Notes under the pieces: generated by a model
Databases searched by the model: none
What the model was told of the DNA's origin: nothing
Seen by the model: only the letters and a program-made list of their open reading frames with translations
Made by a program: the position numbers and the translations under genes
In this document: piece by piece, positions 25,520 to 34,589 of the stretch
Position numbering within the stretch: position 1 is the first letter of the stretch
Layout of the letters: each line of letters opens with the position of its first letter
NCBI RefSeq assembly: GCF_000382205.1
Contig: NZ_KB907789.1
Location: 496,001-560,000, forward strand
Length of the DNA stretch: 64,000 bases
Direction: 5' to 3'
DNA from: Dyadobacter beijingensis DSM 21582
Lineage (GTDB): Bacteria; Bacteroidota; Bacteroidia; Cytophagales; Spirosomataceae

Positions 25520-28500
25520 ATGAACCAGAATGATCCCGCCGGAACGCCAGCAGCCGGAATGCACAACTTTATTTTCCTCGACTTCAACATTTCCGACCTG
25601 TCCGTTTCGCATATCCTGAACAACAGCGCCGAAATGCCGGCGACCGAGAAACGGGGCTTTTTCGACATTCAGCCTTACGAGATCGACATCGATTATGCCG
25701 CATTCCGCGTGCCGGTGTCGCTTACGGAGACGTTCAAGGTGGTGATGAAGCAGGACCACCGGGCGGTAAACCTTTACTGCGAATGCACCCGCCCGAAGCG
25801 TAAACTATGCCCGCACCAGAGCCAGGTTTTGTATAACTTCCTCAACCGCCGCGACCTCCGTGCATTCTTTGATAAAAAGCTCCGGCACGAAAAGATCCGC
25901 GAGGAAGCGGTATTCTACGGCCTGGAAAACGAAGCCGACCTCGACCCCTATTTCCAGCTGGAATATGCTAACCGCGAATTACGCATCAAACCGAAACTGA
26001 AAGAGCTGATCCCGCTCGACACCCTCTCGCTCGAAGCGATGCAGGAGCAGCTCGGCGCGGGTACCACACCCACGCTGCCAGGCCCGAAACCGCAATCGCC
26101 CGATACTAAGCCCATTGTCGCGATCGGCCTGAACAAGTACTATGATCATTTCTTTATGGAAATGTATGAAGCGCCGGTGACGCGCCAGGGTAAGCTAAAA
26201 AACCCGTTCACGGCGCTCAACCCCCTGGAACAGATCTGGAAAACGCAGGAAACCGACGTGATCAAATTTTACACGGCAGTGGCCTCGTTCCTGAATAATT
26301 ACCGTAAAAAGAACCCCGAAACCGACCTGCCCGGCCTGCATTCGGTGGCGCAAAACCCGCTGAACCTCGATTTCTACTACCATAACCCGTCGGTTTCCGA
26401 CAATATCAATGCCGCTTCGCTCCTGCCCGTGAAGCTGGCGTCCACGCCAACCGACCTCGTGCTGACGATCGATAAGAAGGACCCTTTCTTCCAGGTCCGC
26501 GGCGAGCTCGTACTGGACAATGTGCACCTTGACCTCGAAAGCGTGCAGTTCCGTTACGACTATTTCGTGTTGTACAAAGATTCGCTGCACCTGATCGAAA
26601 GCCAGGACATTCTGCGCACGCTGCAGTTTTTTAGGCAGCATAACCAGCGCATTTACATTCACACGTCCAAATTCGAGACATTCCGGGTCAATCTGCTATC
26701 GAAGCTGGGGAGCAGCATCCGCATCAACTATACCTACGTGAAGCCCGCCACACCCGCGCAGCGCGAAGAACAGGGTTTCGATATGAATGTGCAGAAGCTC
26801 ATTTACCTGGAAGACGTGGGCAACTACATAACCATTACGCCTGTGCTAAAATATGGCAAGGTGGAAGTGCCGCTGTTTTCCCCGAACGACATTTACGCGC
26901 TCGACAACCACGGCAACCCGTTCATGGTCAAGCGCGACGAGGAGGCCGAGCTCCGTTTCGGCAGCGCCGTCATGCGGCAGCACCCAGATTTCGAAGAGCA
27001 GCTGGGCCGGCCGTTTTTTTACCTGCACCGCGCCCGTTTCCTGAGCGAAGACTGGTTCCCGAATGCATTTGAGGAGTGGCAAAACCAGGGCGCGACGATA
27101 TTAGGTTTCAACAAACTGACCAAAAACCGACTGAACCAGCACAAGGCGCGCATTTCGGTGCACGTGGAGAGTGGTATCAACTGGTTCAATACGACGGCCA
27201 ATGTAGAGTTCGGAAAGCAGAAGGTCACCCTGAAACATTTGCACAAGGCCGCGAAGAACCGCAGCAAATATGTGGAACTCGGCGACGGCACGCTCGGCAT
27301 CCTGCCGGAACAATGGGTCGAAAAATTCGCCCGGTATTTCGAAGCGGGCAGCATTGCCGGCGAGGTGATCCAGACCCCGAAGATCCGTTTCGCTTCCGTC
27401 GAGGAGATGTACGAAGGCGCAATGCTGGACCGCGCCGTGCAAGAGCAGATTGCATTTTACCAGACGCGGTTCGATGATTTCGATAAAATCCAGCCGGTAC
27501 CTGTGCCGCGGACGCTCAAAGCGAGCCTGCGCAACTATCAAAAACAGGGGCTGAACTGGCTCAACTTCCTCGACGATTTCAATTTCGGCGGCTGCCTGGC
27601 CGATGATATGGGCTTAGGTAAAACCCTGCAAATCATCGCGTTCATATTGTTGCAAAGAAAGAAACAGGTACGGAATACCAACCTCATTATCGTCCCTACA
27701 TCCCTTATTTTCAACTGGCAGGCGGAGATCGGGAAGTTTGCGCCGGGCTTGAAGCTGCTAACTATCTACGGCGCCGACCGCGTGAAGGACGTCACCGGTT
27801 TCGACCGGTACGAGATCGTGCTTACGTCCTACGGCACATTGCTTTCGGACGTGCAGTTTTTGAAAAAATACCAGTTCAACTACATTATCCTCGACGAATC
27901 GCAGGCCATCAAAAACCCCGAATCGCAGCGGTACAAGGCCGTGCGCCTGCTGCAATCGCGGAACCGGCTGGTCATGACCGGTACACCGGTTGAAAACAAT
28001 ACCTTCGATCTGTACGGGCAGCTGTCGTTTGCCTGCCCCGGCCTGCTGGGCAGCCAGACGCAGTTCCGCAACCATTTTTCAATCCCGATAGATCGGTTCA
28101 AGGACAGCGAACGGGCTGCGGAGCTGCAAAGGCGGATCAATCCGTTCATTTTGCGGCGTACCAAGCAGCAGGTCGCTTCCGAGCTGCCCGAGAAAACGGA
28201 AATGGTGATCTACTGTGAAATGGGCGAAGAGCAGCGCAAGGTGTATAATGCGTACGAACTTGAATTTTTCAATTTCCTCAATACCAAAAAGGAAGGCGAT
28301 ATCGAACGCAGCCGCCTGCACGTGTTGCAGGGCCTTACCAAGCTCCGCCAGATCTGCAACTCGCCCGCGTTGCTCCGCGACGACCTCTATTACGGTGATT
28401 CATCGGCAAAAATCGATGTGCTCATGGAGCAGATCGAGGACACGGCGCCGTGGCATAAAATACTGGTATTCTCGCAGTTCACCTCCATGCTCGACCTCAT

Positions 28501-28909
28501 CCGGCCGAAGCTCGAAGAACGCGGCATCGGCTACGAATACCTCACTGGCAAGACCCGCGACCGTGCCGCGCGCGTGGAGAACTTTCAGACCAATGAGCAG
28601 GTACGGGTGTTCCTCATCAGCCTCAAAGCCGGCGGAACGGGCCTCAACCTCACCGGGGCCGATTACGTGTACCTGATCGATCCGTGGTGGAACCCGGCCG
28701 TCGAAAACCAGGCCATCGACCGCAGCCACCGGATTGGCCAGCAGAAAAATGTGATCGCCGTGCGGCTCATATGCCCCGGCACGATCGAGGAGAAGGTGAT
28801 GGAATTGCAGGAAACAAAAAAAGACCTGGCCAATGACCTCATCAAAACCGATACGGACGTGCTGAAATCACTGACCAGGGCCGATTTGCTCGCGCTCGTG
28901 TCGCGCTAG
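25520..28909 (+). CDS. SNF2-family helicase/ATPase with N-terminal SWIM zinc finger
   Basis: A 1129-residue cytosolic DNA translocase. Near residue 90 the cluster CECTRPKRKLCPH fits the SWIM zinc-finger pattern CxC-xn-CxH. After a long middle region the ATPase begins near residue 680: Walker A LADDMGLGKTLQ near 693, motif II LDESQAIKN, motif III MTGTPVENN, motif V SLKAGGTGLNLT and motif VI QAIDRSHRIGQ. The protein ends in the usual C-terminal helix. Bacterial SWIM/SNF2 proteins are linked to transcription recycling or repair, but the exact role is not known. Its TAG stop shares the CTAG at 28906-28909 with the stop of the convergent chitinase gene. The ATG at 25520 is the first in frame. Confidence 0.92.
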   Translation: MNQNDPAGTPAAGMHNFIFLDFNISDLSVSHILNNSAEMPATEKRGFFDIQPYEIDIDYAAFRVPVSLTETFKVVMKQDHRAVNLYCECTRPKRKLCPHQSQVLYNFLNRRDLRAFFDKKLRHEKIREEAVFYGLENEADLDPYFQLEYANRELRIKPKLKELIPLDTLSLEAMQEQLGAGTTPTLPGPKPQSPDTKPIVAIGLNKYYDHFFMEMYEAPVTRQGKLKNPFTALNPLEQIWKTQETDVIKFYTAVASFLNNYRKKNPETDLPGLHSVAQNPLNLDFYYHNPSVSDNINAASLLPVKLASTPTDLVLTIDKKDPFFQVRGELVLDNVHLDLESVQFRYDYFVLYKDSLHLIESQDILRTLQFFRQHNQRIYIHTSKFETFRVNLLSKLGSSIRINYTYVKPATPAQREEQGFDMNVQKLIYLEDVGNYITITPVLKYGKVEVPLFSPNDIYALDNHGNPFMVKRDEEAELRFGSAVMRQHPDFEEQLGRPFFYLHRARFLSEDWFPNAFEEWQNQGATILGFNKLTKNRLNQHKARISVHVESGINWFNTTANVEFGKQKVTLKHLHKAAKNRSKYVELGDGTLGILPEQWVEKFARYFEAGSIAGEVIQTPKIRFASVEEMYEGAMLDRAVQEQIAFYQTRFDDFDKIQPVPVPRTLKASLRNYQKQGLNWLNFLDDFNFGGCLADDMGLGKTLQIIAFILLQRKKQVRNTNLIIVPTSLIFNWQAEIGKFAPGLKLLTIYGADRVKDVTGFDRYEIVLTSYGTLLSDVQFLKKYQFNYIILDESQAIKNPESQRYKAVRLLQSRNRLVMTGTPVENNTFDLYGQLSFACPGLLGSQTQFRNHFSIPIDRFKDSERAAELQRRINPFILRRTKQQVASELPEKTEMVIYCEMGEEQRKVYNAYELEFFNFLNTKKEGDIERSRLHVLQGLTKLRQICNSPALLRDDLYYGDSSAKIDVLMEQIEDTAPWHKILVFSQFTSMLDLIRPKLEERGIGYEYLTGKTRDRAARVENFQTNEQVRVFLISLKAGGTGLNLTGADYVYLIDPWWNPAVENQAIDRSHRIGQQKNVIAVRLICPGTIEEKVMELQETKKDLANDLIKTDTDVLKSLTRADLLALVSR

Positions 28910-30048
28910 TCGAGGTTTTTGTGGATCTCGTTGATCAGGTATTCTTTCGGGTCATTGAAATACTCCCAGAAAAATATCCCGGCCAGTTTGTTCTTTTTCA
29001 CGTATTTACATTTGGCCTTGATCGATTTTTCGTCGTCGTACGTGATGAGCACTTTCGTGGAATCGTTGAACAGGTAAGGTGCCCTGGCTTTTTTGTCGTA
29101 ATACTTTTTGTAGCCGTTCTGATCGATCATGGTGTCTTTCAGCTTGGTATAGCCGCCGCCCTGCACCGATTTGACGCGTTTGGCACCCAGGCCGTGATTT
29201 TCCGTCGTTTCTGCTTCCCAGCCTTTGCCATAGAATGCCGCGCCCAGCCCGATTTTGCTCGCTGGAACGCCCGCCGCAATGAAATTCTTCACCGAACGGT
29301 CGGCTGAGGAACCCTCACCGGAAGGATCGTAATCATGGAGGTTGGTATGGTGCCCCACGGTGCCGTTGCGGCCGCCGTAGTCGTAGGTCATAATCAGCAC
29401 ATAGTCGAGGTACGCCTGCGCCAGGCCCATTTCCGTATGCTCGATAAAGGATTTCGAGCCTCCTACCGCTGTGGTGAGCAGGTATTTCTTCCCTTTTTCT
29501 TTTTCCAGAATATTCAATTCATCGCGTATCGCCTTGAACATCAGGGTAAAATTCTGCTTGTCTTCGGGCCGGAAAATGTTGCCTTCCTCGCCGCGCATAC
29601 CGGGGTATTCCCAGTCGATATCCACGCCGTCGAGGTCGTACTGGCGCACGATGTCCACACTCGATTTCGCGAATTTCAGCCGTGAGGATTCCGTCAGCAC
29701 GGCATCGGAAAAGTTTTCGCTCCACGCCCAGCCGCCGATCGAAATCACGATTTTGAGATCGGGGTTGATCTTTTTCAATGCATTCAGTTTACGGAAGTTC
29801 GTCGAATCGGTGGCCAGGTTGGTGAGCACGGCCATACTGTCCTGCACATTCACGAATGCGTAGTTAATGTGCGTCAGCTTTTCCGCATCGATTTCCTCAA
29901 CGTTGGCCAGCCCCCGGAAGCCGCCGACGTAGCCATTTACAATGTACTTTTTCTTCTTTTGGGCCAATGTGGCGCCGGACATCAGCAGGCACAGCAAGAG
30001 CGCCGCGAGTGGGAAGCTGCGGGAGCAGTTTGAGCGTGAGATTCTCAT
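28906..30048 (-). CDS. glycoside hydrolase family 18 chitinase-like enzyme
   Basis: A 380-residue exported enzyme with a signal peptide (FPLAALLLCLLMSGATLAQ). The family 18 signature LDGVDIDWEYPG is complete, with the catalytic glutamate near residue 146. Other supporting motifs are KIVISIGGWAWSENF and LIMTYDYGG. GH18 enzymes cut beta-1,4-linked N-acetylglucosamine polymers such as chitin. The length corresponds to a single catalytic domain without binding modules or a T9SS tail. The gene just upstream encodes a fibronectin-III protein with a T9SS sorting tail, probably co-transcribed across 30 bases, so the two may share a surface or polysaccharide-handling job. Confidence 0.92.
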   Translation of the reverse strand: MRISRSNCSRSFPLAALLLCLLMSGATLAQKKKKYIVNGYVGGFRGLANVEEIDAEKLTHINYAFVNVQDSMAVLTNLATDSTNFRKLNALKKINPDLKIVISIGGWAWSENFSDAVLTESSRLKFAKSSVDIVRQYDLDGVDIDWEYPGMRGEEGNIFRPEDKQNFTLMFKAIRDELNILEKEKGKKYLLTTAVGGSKSFIEHTEMGLAQAYLDYVLIMTYDYGGRNGTVGHHTNLHDYDPSGEGSSADRSVKNFIAAGVPASKIGLGAAFYGKGWEAETTENHGLGAKRVKSVQGGGYTKLKDTMIDQNGYKKYYDKKARAPYLFNDSTKVLITYDDEKSIKAKCKYVKKNKLAGIFFWEYFNDPKEYLINEIHKNLD

Positions 30049-30078
30049 AGGGTCAGGAAAATTTAGGTTTAGGATATA

Positions 30079-31251
30079 TTAAAAAAGCAATATACGCTTA
30101 GATGTTACTTCTTTCCCTGTATCGGACACTATAATATAAATTCCCGCCGGCAGCAATGCGAGGTCCATGCTGCCCCGCTGCCTGATCTTCCGCGAACGAT
30201 GCGCTTTCCCGGCCATGTCATAAACGGTCACCAGCGCGTCGGCAATGCGGTTCAGCTCGACTACCAATATACGGCCCGCAGCGTAAATCCGATGCGGATT
30301 ACCCGCCGGTTCCAAGGCGGTGATAACGGACGCCGCGCGCACGATCGCCAGCAGGCTGTACGGAGAGTCGCCGCCTGCATTACGGGCTTTGATGCGGTAA
30401 AAATAATCCGCCGGTTCCAGTTCCGACCGGTCTTCGTACTGCAATGTGGCAGCCGGCAATTTGGCAATTTGTGCAAAGCTCCCCTCTCCTTTCGCCCGTT
30501 CGATCACCACTTCCACGGCATTGTCGGCCGGCTTGGCCCAGCGAAGCTGAATGAGGTCCGGCGCCGTCGGTACGGCTGTAAAATTCGTCGGTGCGGGCGG
30601 CACCGGTATGTTTTGCGTTTGGGCTGAACCTGCATTACTATATGCCGACGGCCCGATCGCATTCACGGCGCGCACGCGGTAGTAGTAAGTCGTGGCGGTT
30701 GTGAGGCCTGTGCTTTGGTAGGTTGTCGCATTGGCGGCGAGGTCGGCAATTTTGGTAAATGATGTTCCGTTTGGCGAGCGCTCTACCTGGTAACCAGTCT
30801 CGTTGTTCGCATTATCCGTCCATTTCAGGTCGATCTGTGAAATGGAAACCGCCGTTGCCGTCAGGTTCGAGGGCGCAGCGGGCGCCACTTGCAGCGTGGT
30901 GGCATTGGCAATATTGGAATAGGCTGATTTGCCCGATGCATTCTTTGCGAGTACACGGTAGAAGTAGCGTGTGGCTGGTGCGAGACCGGTATGCTGGTAG
31001 GTTTTTACATTCGGACCGAGGTCTGTGAGTTTGGTAAATGTTTGCCCGTCGGCAGATCTTTCCAGCTCAAAACCTGTTTCGTCCGTCGCATTATCGGTCC
31101 ACGCCAGGTTGATCTGCGTCGCCGAAGCGGCGGTTGCCGTGAGCGCCGTCGGTGCCTTGGGAATGGCCGCCCAAGCGGGTGCGGGAAGCAGCTGGACGAG
31201 ACAATGCAACAGAAACAGCGAAAACAGGCGTCGGGTAAGGGTTTGCTTCAT
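30079..31251 (-). CDS. three-domain fibronectin type III protein with T9SS sorting tail
   Basis: From the ATG at 31251 the protein has 390 residues. A signal peptide is followed by three fibronectin type III repeats. The first two are close copies of each other (INLAWTDNATDETGFELERS and IDLKWTDNANNETGYQVERS). The last ~75 residues form a type-A T9SS sorting domain (LVTVYDMAGKAHRSRKI, LLPAGIYIIVSDTGKEV) that should lead to export and surface attachment. There is no catalytic domain, so it is a binding or scaffold protein. It sits 30 bases upstream of the GH18 gene, and a chitin- or glycan-binding partner role is a reasonable guess. Confidence 0.85.
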   Translation of the reverse strand: MKQTLTRRLFSLFLLHCLVQLLPAPAWAAIPKAPTALTATAASATQINLAWTDNATDETGFELERSADGQTFTKLTDLGPNVKTYQHTGLAPATRYFYRVLAKNASGKSAYSNIANATTLQVAPAAPSNLTATAVSISQIDLKWTDNANNETGYQVERSPNGTSFTKIADLAANATTYQSTGLTTATTYYYRVRAVNAIGPSAYSNAGSAQTQNIPVPPAPTNFTAVPTAPDLIQLRWAKPADNAVEVVIERAKGEGSFAQIAKLPAATLQYEDRSELEPADYFYRIKARNAGGDSPYSLLAIVRAASVITALEPAGNPHRIYAAGRILVVELNRIADALVTVYDMAGKAHRSRKIRQRGSMDLALLPAGIYIIVSDTGKEVTSKRILLF

Positions 31252-31306
31252 AGATTCGGGACGATAGGGAGGCAAAAATAGGGGTTAAATGCATTGATGC
31301 CACGCA

Positions 31307-32209
31307 TTACAGCCATCCCCGCCTTTTAAACCACACATAAATACCGAAAGTGATGGCACCCATGAGGATCATTACGCCGGGATAACCCCATTTCAGGCGC
31401 AGCTCGGGCATAAAATCGAAGTTCATCCCGTAAATGCCGACGATGAATGTAAGCGGCATGAAAAACACGGAAAATACCGTAAGCACCCGCACGATCTCAT
31501 TGGTCCGCTGGGAAGAAATCGAGAAATAGACCATTACCAGATGGTTCATATTCTCGAAAAGCGTGTCGTAAATGTTGTGAAGCTTCACGTACAGGTCACG
31601 CGTGTCGCGCGTGTAGGTGTTCGAATGGCCGGGCTTATCCATCTTGTCCACGATGTCGTGCGAGAGCATGAGAATGCGGCGCGTCACTTCCACCCTTCTT
31701 CTCAAATAGTAAAGTCCTTTCAGCAGCGATGCTTTCCGGTTTTTGAGAAACATATTTTCCTCGTAGTACTCAATATCCTTCGTCAGCTTCTGTGACGGCG
31801 CCTCATAGGTGGCAATGCAGCTTTTGATGATCTCGTTCACTAAATGTAATGTATCCTCGCAATCGTGCTGGTCCACCTGGTTTTTCAGGATCGCTTCGGG
31901 GCCGTCCCACTGCCGCTTGTGCATGGTAATGACGACGTCCTTGGTGATGAAAATGGCCAGCTTATCGGTCAGCTCGGCCACGGTATCGGCCTCCGCGCCC
32001 ACGGTTTCGCAATGCATCCTGAAAATAATGAAGACATATTTGCCGACATCCTCGTATTTGGGCAGGTGATCGGGTTGCAGCCAGTCCTTGATGGACGATT
32101 CGTGCAGCGCATACTTTTGCCTGATCTGTTTGAGTTCGTCGTCGTCCGGGTTCGTCACGTCGATCCATTCGAACGGGTAATGTGACGAATCTGCAATGGT
32201 CTGGATCAT
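31307..32209 (-). CDS. corA: CorA-family magnesium/cobalt transporter
   Basis: A 300-residue inner membrane transporter when started at the ATG at 32209. The large N-terminal cytoplasmic domain forms the funnel. Two membrane spans close the protein, with the family signature GMN in VGIYGMNFDFMPEL between them. The second span (YPGVMILMGAITFGIYVWF) is followed by the usual basic tail KRRG. CorA pentamers import Mg2+ and sometimes Co2+ or Ni2+ down their gradient. It follows the NDH-2 gene on the same strand by ~49 bases, but no functional link between them is evident. Confidence 0.93.
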   Translation of the reverse strand: MIQTIADSSHYPFEWIDVTNPDDDELKQIRQKYALHESSIKDWLQPDHLPKYEDVGKYVFIIFRMHCETVGAEADTVAELTDKLAIFITKDVVITMHKRQWDGPEAILKNQVDQHDCEDTLHLVNEIIKSCIATYEAPSQKLTKDIEYYEENMFLKNRKASLLKGLYYLRRRVEVTRRILMLSHDIVDKMDKPGHSNTYTRDTRDLYVKLHNIYDTLFENMNHLVMVYFSISSQRTNEIVRVLTVFSVFFMPLTFIVGIYGMNFDFMPELRLKWGYPGVMILMGAITFGIYVWFKRRGWL

Positions 32210-32258
32210 AGGGCAATACAACTAAATTTTACAGTGTTAAATTAAATACGACCGGTCG

Positions 32259-33527
32259 TTAAGCCGGCTTTTCCGGCTTGGCGTCCATGATGAACCGCAG
32301 CGATTGGTCACGCGTGAAGAATGCCACCATCCAGTTGTAAAGCGTCTTGACCTGGTTCCGGTAGCGGATCAGCGAGAACAAATGCACAACGAGCCAGAGA
32401 AAGAAAGCGATAAACCCCTTGAAATGCAAGCGCGGCAGGTCGGCCACAGCTTTGTTGATCCCGATAATGGCCATCGTCCCCTTATCGACATACCTGAATG
32501 GCCTCGGTGAGCGTCCTTCCAGCCATATCGGCAGATTGTGCGCCAGGTTGCGGCCTTGCTGGATTGCCACCTGCGCCAACTGCGGATGGCCGTTCGGGAA
32601 GTTTTCGTCGGCGTCCATGTAACAAATATCGCCAATGGCAAAAATGTCGGAGAAGCCTTTCACGCGGTTATACGCATCTACCAGCACCCGCTTACCCTTG
32701 CCCAGCACGTCCGCGGGCAGGCCGGGCAATGCCGTGGCCGTCACCCCCGACGTCCAGATAAGCGTTTCCGTTTCGATGGTTTTGCCATTGGCGAATGTTA
32801 CAACCCCATGCTGGTAATCTTTCACGGCATGGTCGAGGAGTACCTCGATGCCCAGGCCGCGCAGTTCTGCCAGCGTTTCTTCCTGTGACTTTTTACTCAT
32901 GGGGTTCAACACCACGGGCAATGCGTCCACGAGGTATATCTGCACTTCTTCCCTTTTTAATTCGGGGTAATCTTTTTTGAAAATACCCCTGTGCATTTCG
33001 GCCAGCATACCCGAGACCTCCACACCCGTGGGTCCCGCACCGGCCACTACGATCGACAACAGTCGCTTACGCGTCGCCAGGTCGCGCTCTTTCACGGCCT
33101 CTTCTTTGAGCCGGAGCACGTGGTTCCGCAGCGCCAGCGCATCCTGGACGGTTTTCATGGGAACGGCATTCTGACGGACATTCTCCATGCCGAAATAATT
33201 GGTTTCGGTGCCCGTAGCAAACACCAGGTAATCGTAATGAATGTCACCGCTGTCTGTGGAAATCCTTTTTTCTTCGGGAAAAACTTCCCGGAACGCCCCG
33301 AAACTAAACCGCAGGTTGTCTTTCTCCTGAAAAAACTTGCGGAACGGGTAGCTGATATTCGAGGCTTCGAGAAAGCCCGTGGCTACCTGGTAGAGCAGCG
33401 GCGGAAAAAAATTGTAATTGTTCTTATCCACCAATACAATCCGAAATGCCTTGTTGCGGGACAGTTTCTGGGCCAGATTAATGCCCGCGAAACCGCCTCC
33501 GACGATTACTACTTGCTTTTGATCCAT
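32259..33527 (-). CDS. type II NADH:quinone oxidoreductase (NDH-2-like)
   Basis: A 422-residue FAD enzyme from the ATG at 33527 (12 bases downstream of another ATG). The FAD Rossmann motif VVIVGGGFAGINLAQ starts at residue 6. The NAD-binding motif IVVAGAGPTGVEVSG lies near 160. IFAIGDICYMD near 300 is the second FAD-contact motif. The C-terminal ~90 residues carry a hydrophobic stretch (FKGFIAFFLWLVVHLFSL) typical of membrane attachment in NDH-2. It would oxidise cytosolic NADH and reduce menaquinone without pumping protons. The length matches the family. The upstream 200 bases separate it from a divergent SDR gene. Confidence 0.9.
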   Translation of the reverse strand: MDQKQVVIVGGGFAGINLAQKLSRNKAFRIVLVDKNNYNFFPPLLYQVATGFLEASNISYPFRKFFQEKDNLRFSFGAFREVFPEEKRISTDSGDIHYDYLVFATGTETNYFGMENVRQNAVPMKTVQDALALRNHVLRLKEEAVKERDLATRKRLLSIVVAGAGPTGVEVSGMLAEMHRGIFKKDYPELKREEVQIYLVDALPVVLNPMSKKSQEETLAELRGLGIEVLLDHAVKDYQHGVVTFANGKTIETETLIWTSGVTATALPGLPADVLGKGKRVLVDAYNRVKGFSDIFAIGDICYMDADENFPNGHPQLAQVAIQQGRNLAHNLPIWLEGRSPRPFRYVDKGTMAIIGINKAVADLPRLHFKGFIAFFLWLVVHLFSLIRYRNQVKTLYNWMVAFFTRDQSLRFIMDAKPEKPA

Positions 33528-33731
33528 AGCGCTATGCATTTGCCGGCCATTGTCGGCCGCACCGGCACGCTAGCATTAATAACCATGCCGAACGCATCCG
33601 GCTACGCAAAAGCAAGGATCGGGAGCCCTGCCGGCCACGCTGCGGTGTGCAAATCTTTACTCATTTGCGCCACCCGGGCCGCTGGCACTGGTTTTGGGCA
33701 ATGCGCCGCACTCACAAACCATTTGACAAAT

Positions 33732-34589
33732 ATGAATTTCGATATCGACACCCGTGGCCAGACACAAGATGTGCAGCCCGGTATAGAAGAAATGATGGAC
33801 CCGGCACCGGTGGTGATCCGGGACAACTACCGCGGCAGCGGCAAGCTTCAAGGCAAAACGGCGCTCATTACCGGCGGCGACAGCGGCATAGGCCGGTCCG
33901 TGGCCGTGCATTTCGCACGGGAAGGCGCCGACGTCGCCATTGTGTACCTCGATGAAGGCCAGGACGCGGCGGATACGAAAACTATGGTGGAAGCGGAAGG
34001 CAAATCCTGCCTGCTCATCCAGGGCGACATCCGCAGCGAGGCATTTTGCAAAGAAGCAGTAAGCCGCGCGATCAGTGAATTCGGTAAGCTGAATATCCTC
34101 GTCAACAATGCCGCCGAGCAGCACCCGAAGGATAATATCGACGACATTTCGGCCGGGCAGCTGGGCGACACGTTCGCGACGAATATCTTTTCTTTCTTTT
34201 ACTTCACGCAGGCCGCATTACCGCACCTGGACCACGGCGATACCATCATCAACACCACGTCGGTAACAGCCTACCACGGCAGCCCGTCGCTGCTCGACTA
34301 TTCTTCAACGAAAGGGGCGATTGTGGCATACACACGCTCGCTGGCTGGTAACCTGGCCGATAAGGGCATCCGCGTGAATGCGGTAGCGCCGGGGCCGATC
34401 TGGACGCCGCTCATTCCTTCGACATTCGATTCCGAACGGGTGAAGAAGTTTGGTAAGGACACCCCTTTCAAAAGGCCGGGACAGCCTTGCGAAGTGGCTA
34501 CGTGCTATGTGTTCCTCGCGAGCGAGGACGCCTCGTACATGAGCGGGCAGGTACTTCACCCGAATGGCGGACAGGTGGTGAATGGCTAA
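33732..34589 (+). CDS. SDR-family oxidoreductase (YhxC/GsiB-neighbour type)
   Basis: The start is the ATG at 33732. The open frame runs far upstream, but that part is antisense to NDH-2. The 285-residue protein has the long N-terminal arm of the stress-associated SDR group (QPGIEEMMDPAP). The cofactor loop TGGDSGIGRS comes next, with NNAAEQHP in place of NNAG, then serine in NTTSVTAYHG, the YSSTKGA Tyr/Lys pair and the end LHPNGGQVVNG. Such enzymes reduce small carbonyl compounds and are often stress-induced; the substrate is unknown. Its TAA stop overlaps the stop of the convergent hybrid kinase gene by three bases. Confidence 0.92.
   Translation: MNFDIDTRGQTQDVQPGIEEMMDPAPVVIRDNYRGSGKLQGKTALITGGDSGIGRSVAVHFAREGADVAIVYLDEGQDAADTKTMVEAEGKSCLLIQGDIRSEAFCKEAVSRAISEFGKLNILVNNAAEQHPKDNIDDISAGQLGDTFATNIFSFFYFTQAALPHLDHGDTIINTTSVTAYHGSPSLLDYSSTKGAIVAYTRSLAGNLADKGIRVNAVAPGPIWTPLIPSTFDSERVKKFGKDTPFKRPGQPCEVATCYVFLASEDASYMSGQVLHPNGGQVVNG

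Noticed and set aside
32991-33731. Upstream extension of the second SDR gene
   Set aside because: The extra residues run antisense to NDH-2, and the family start fits the ATG at 33732.
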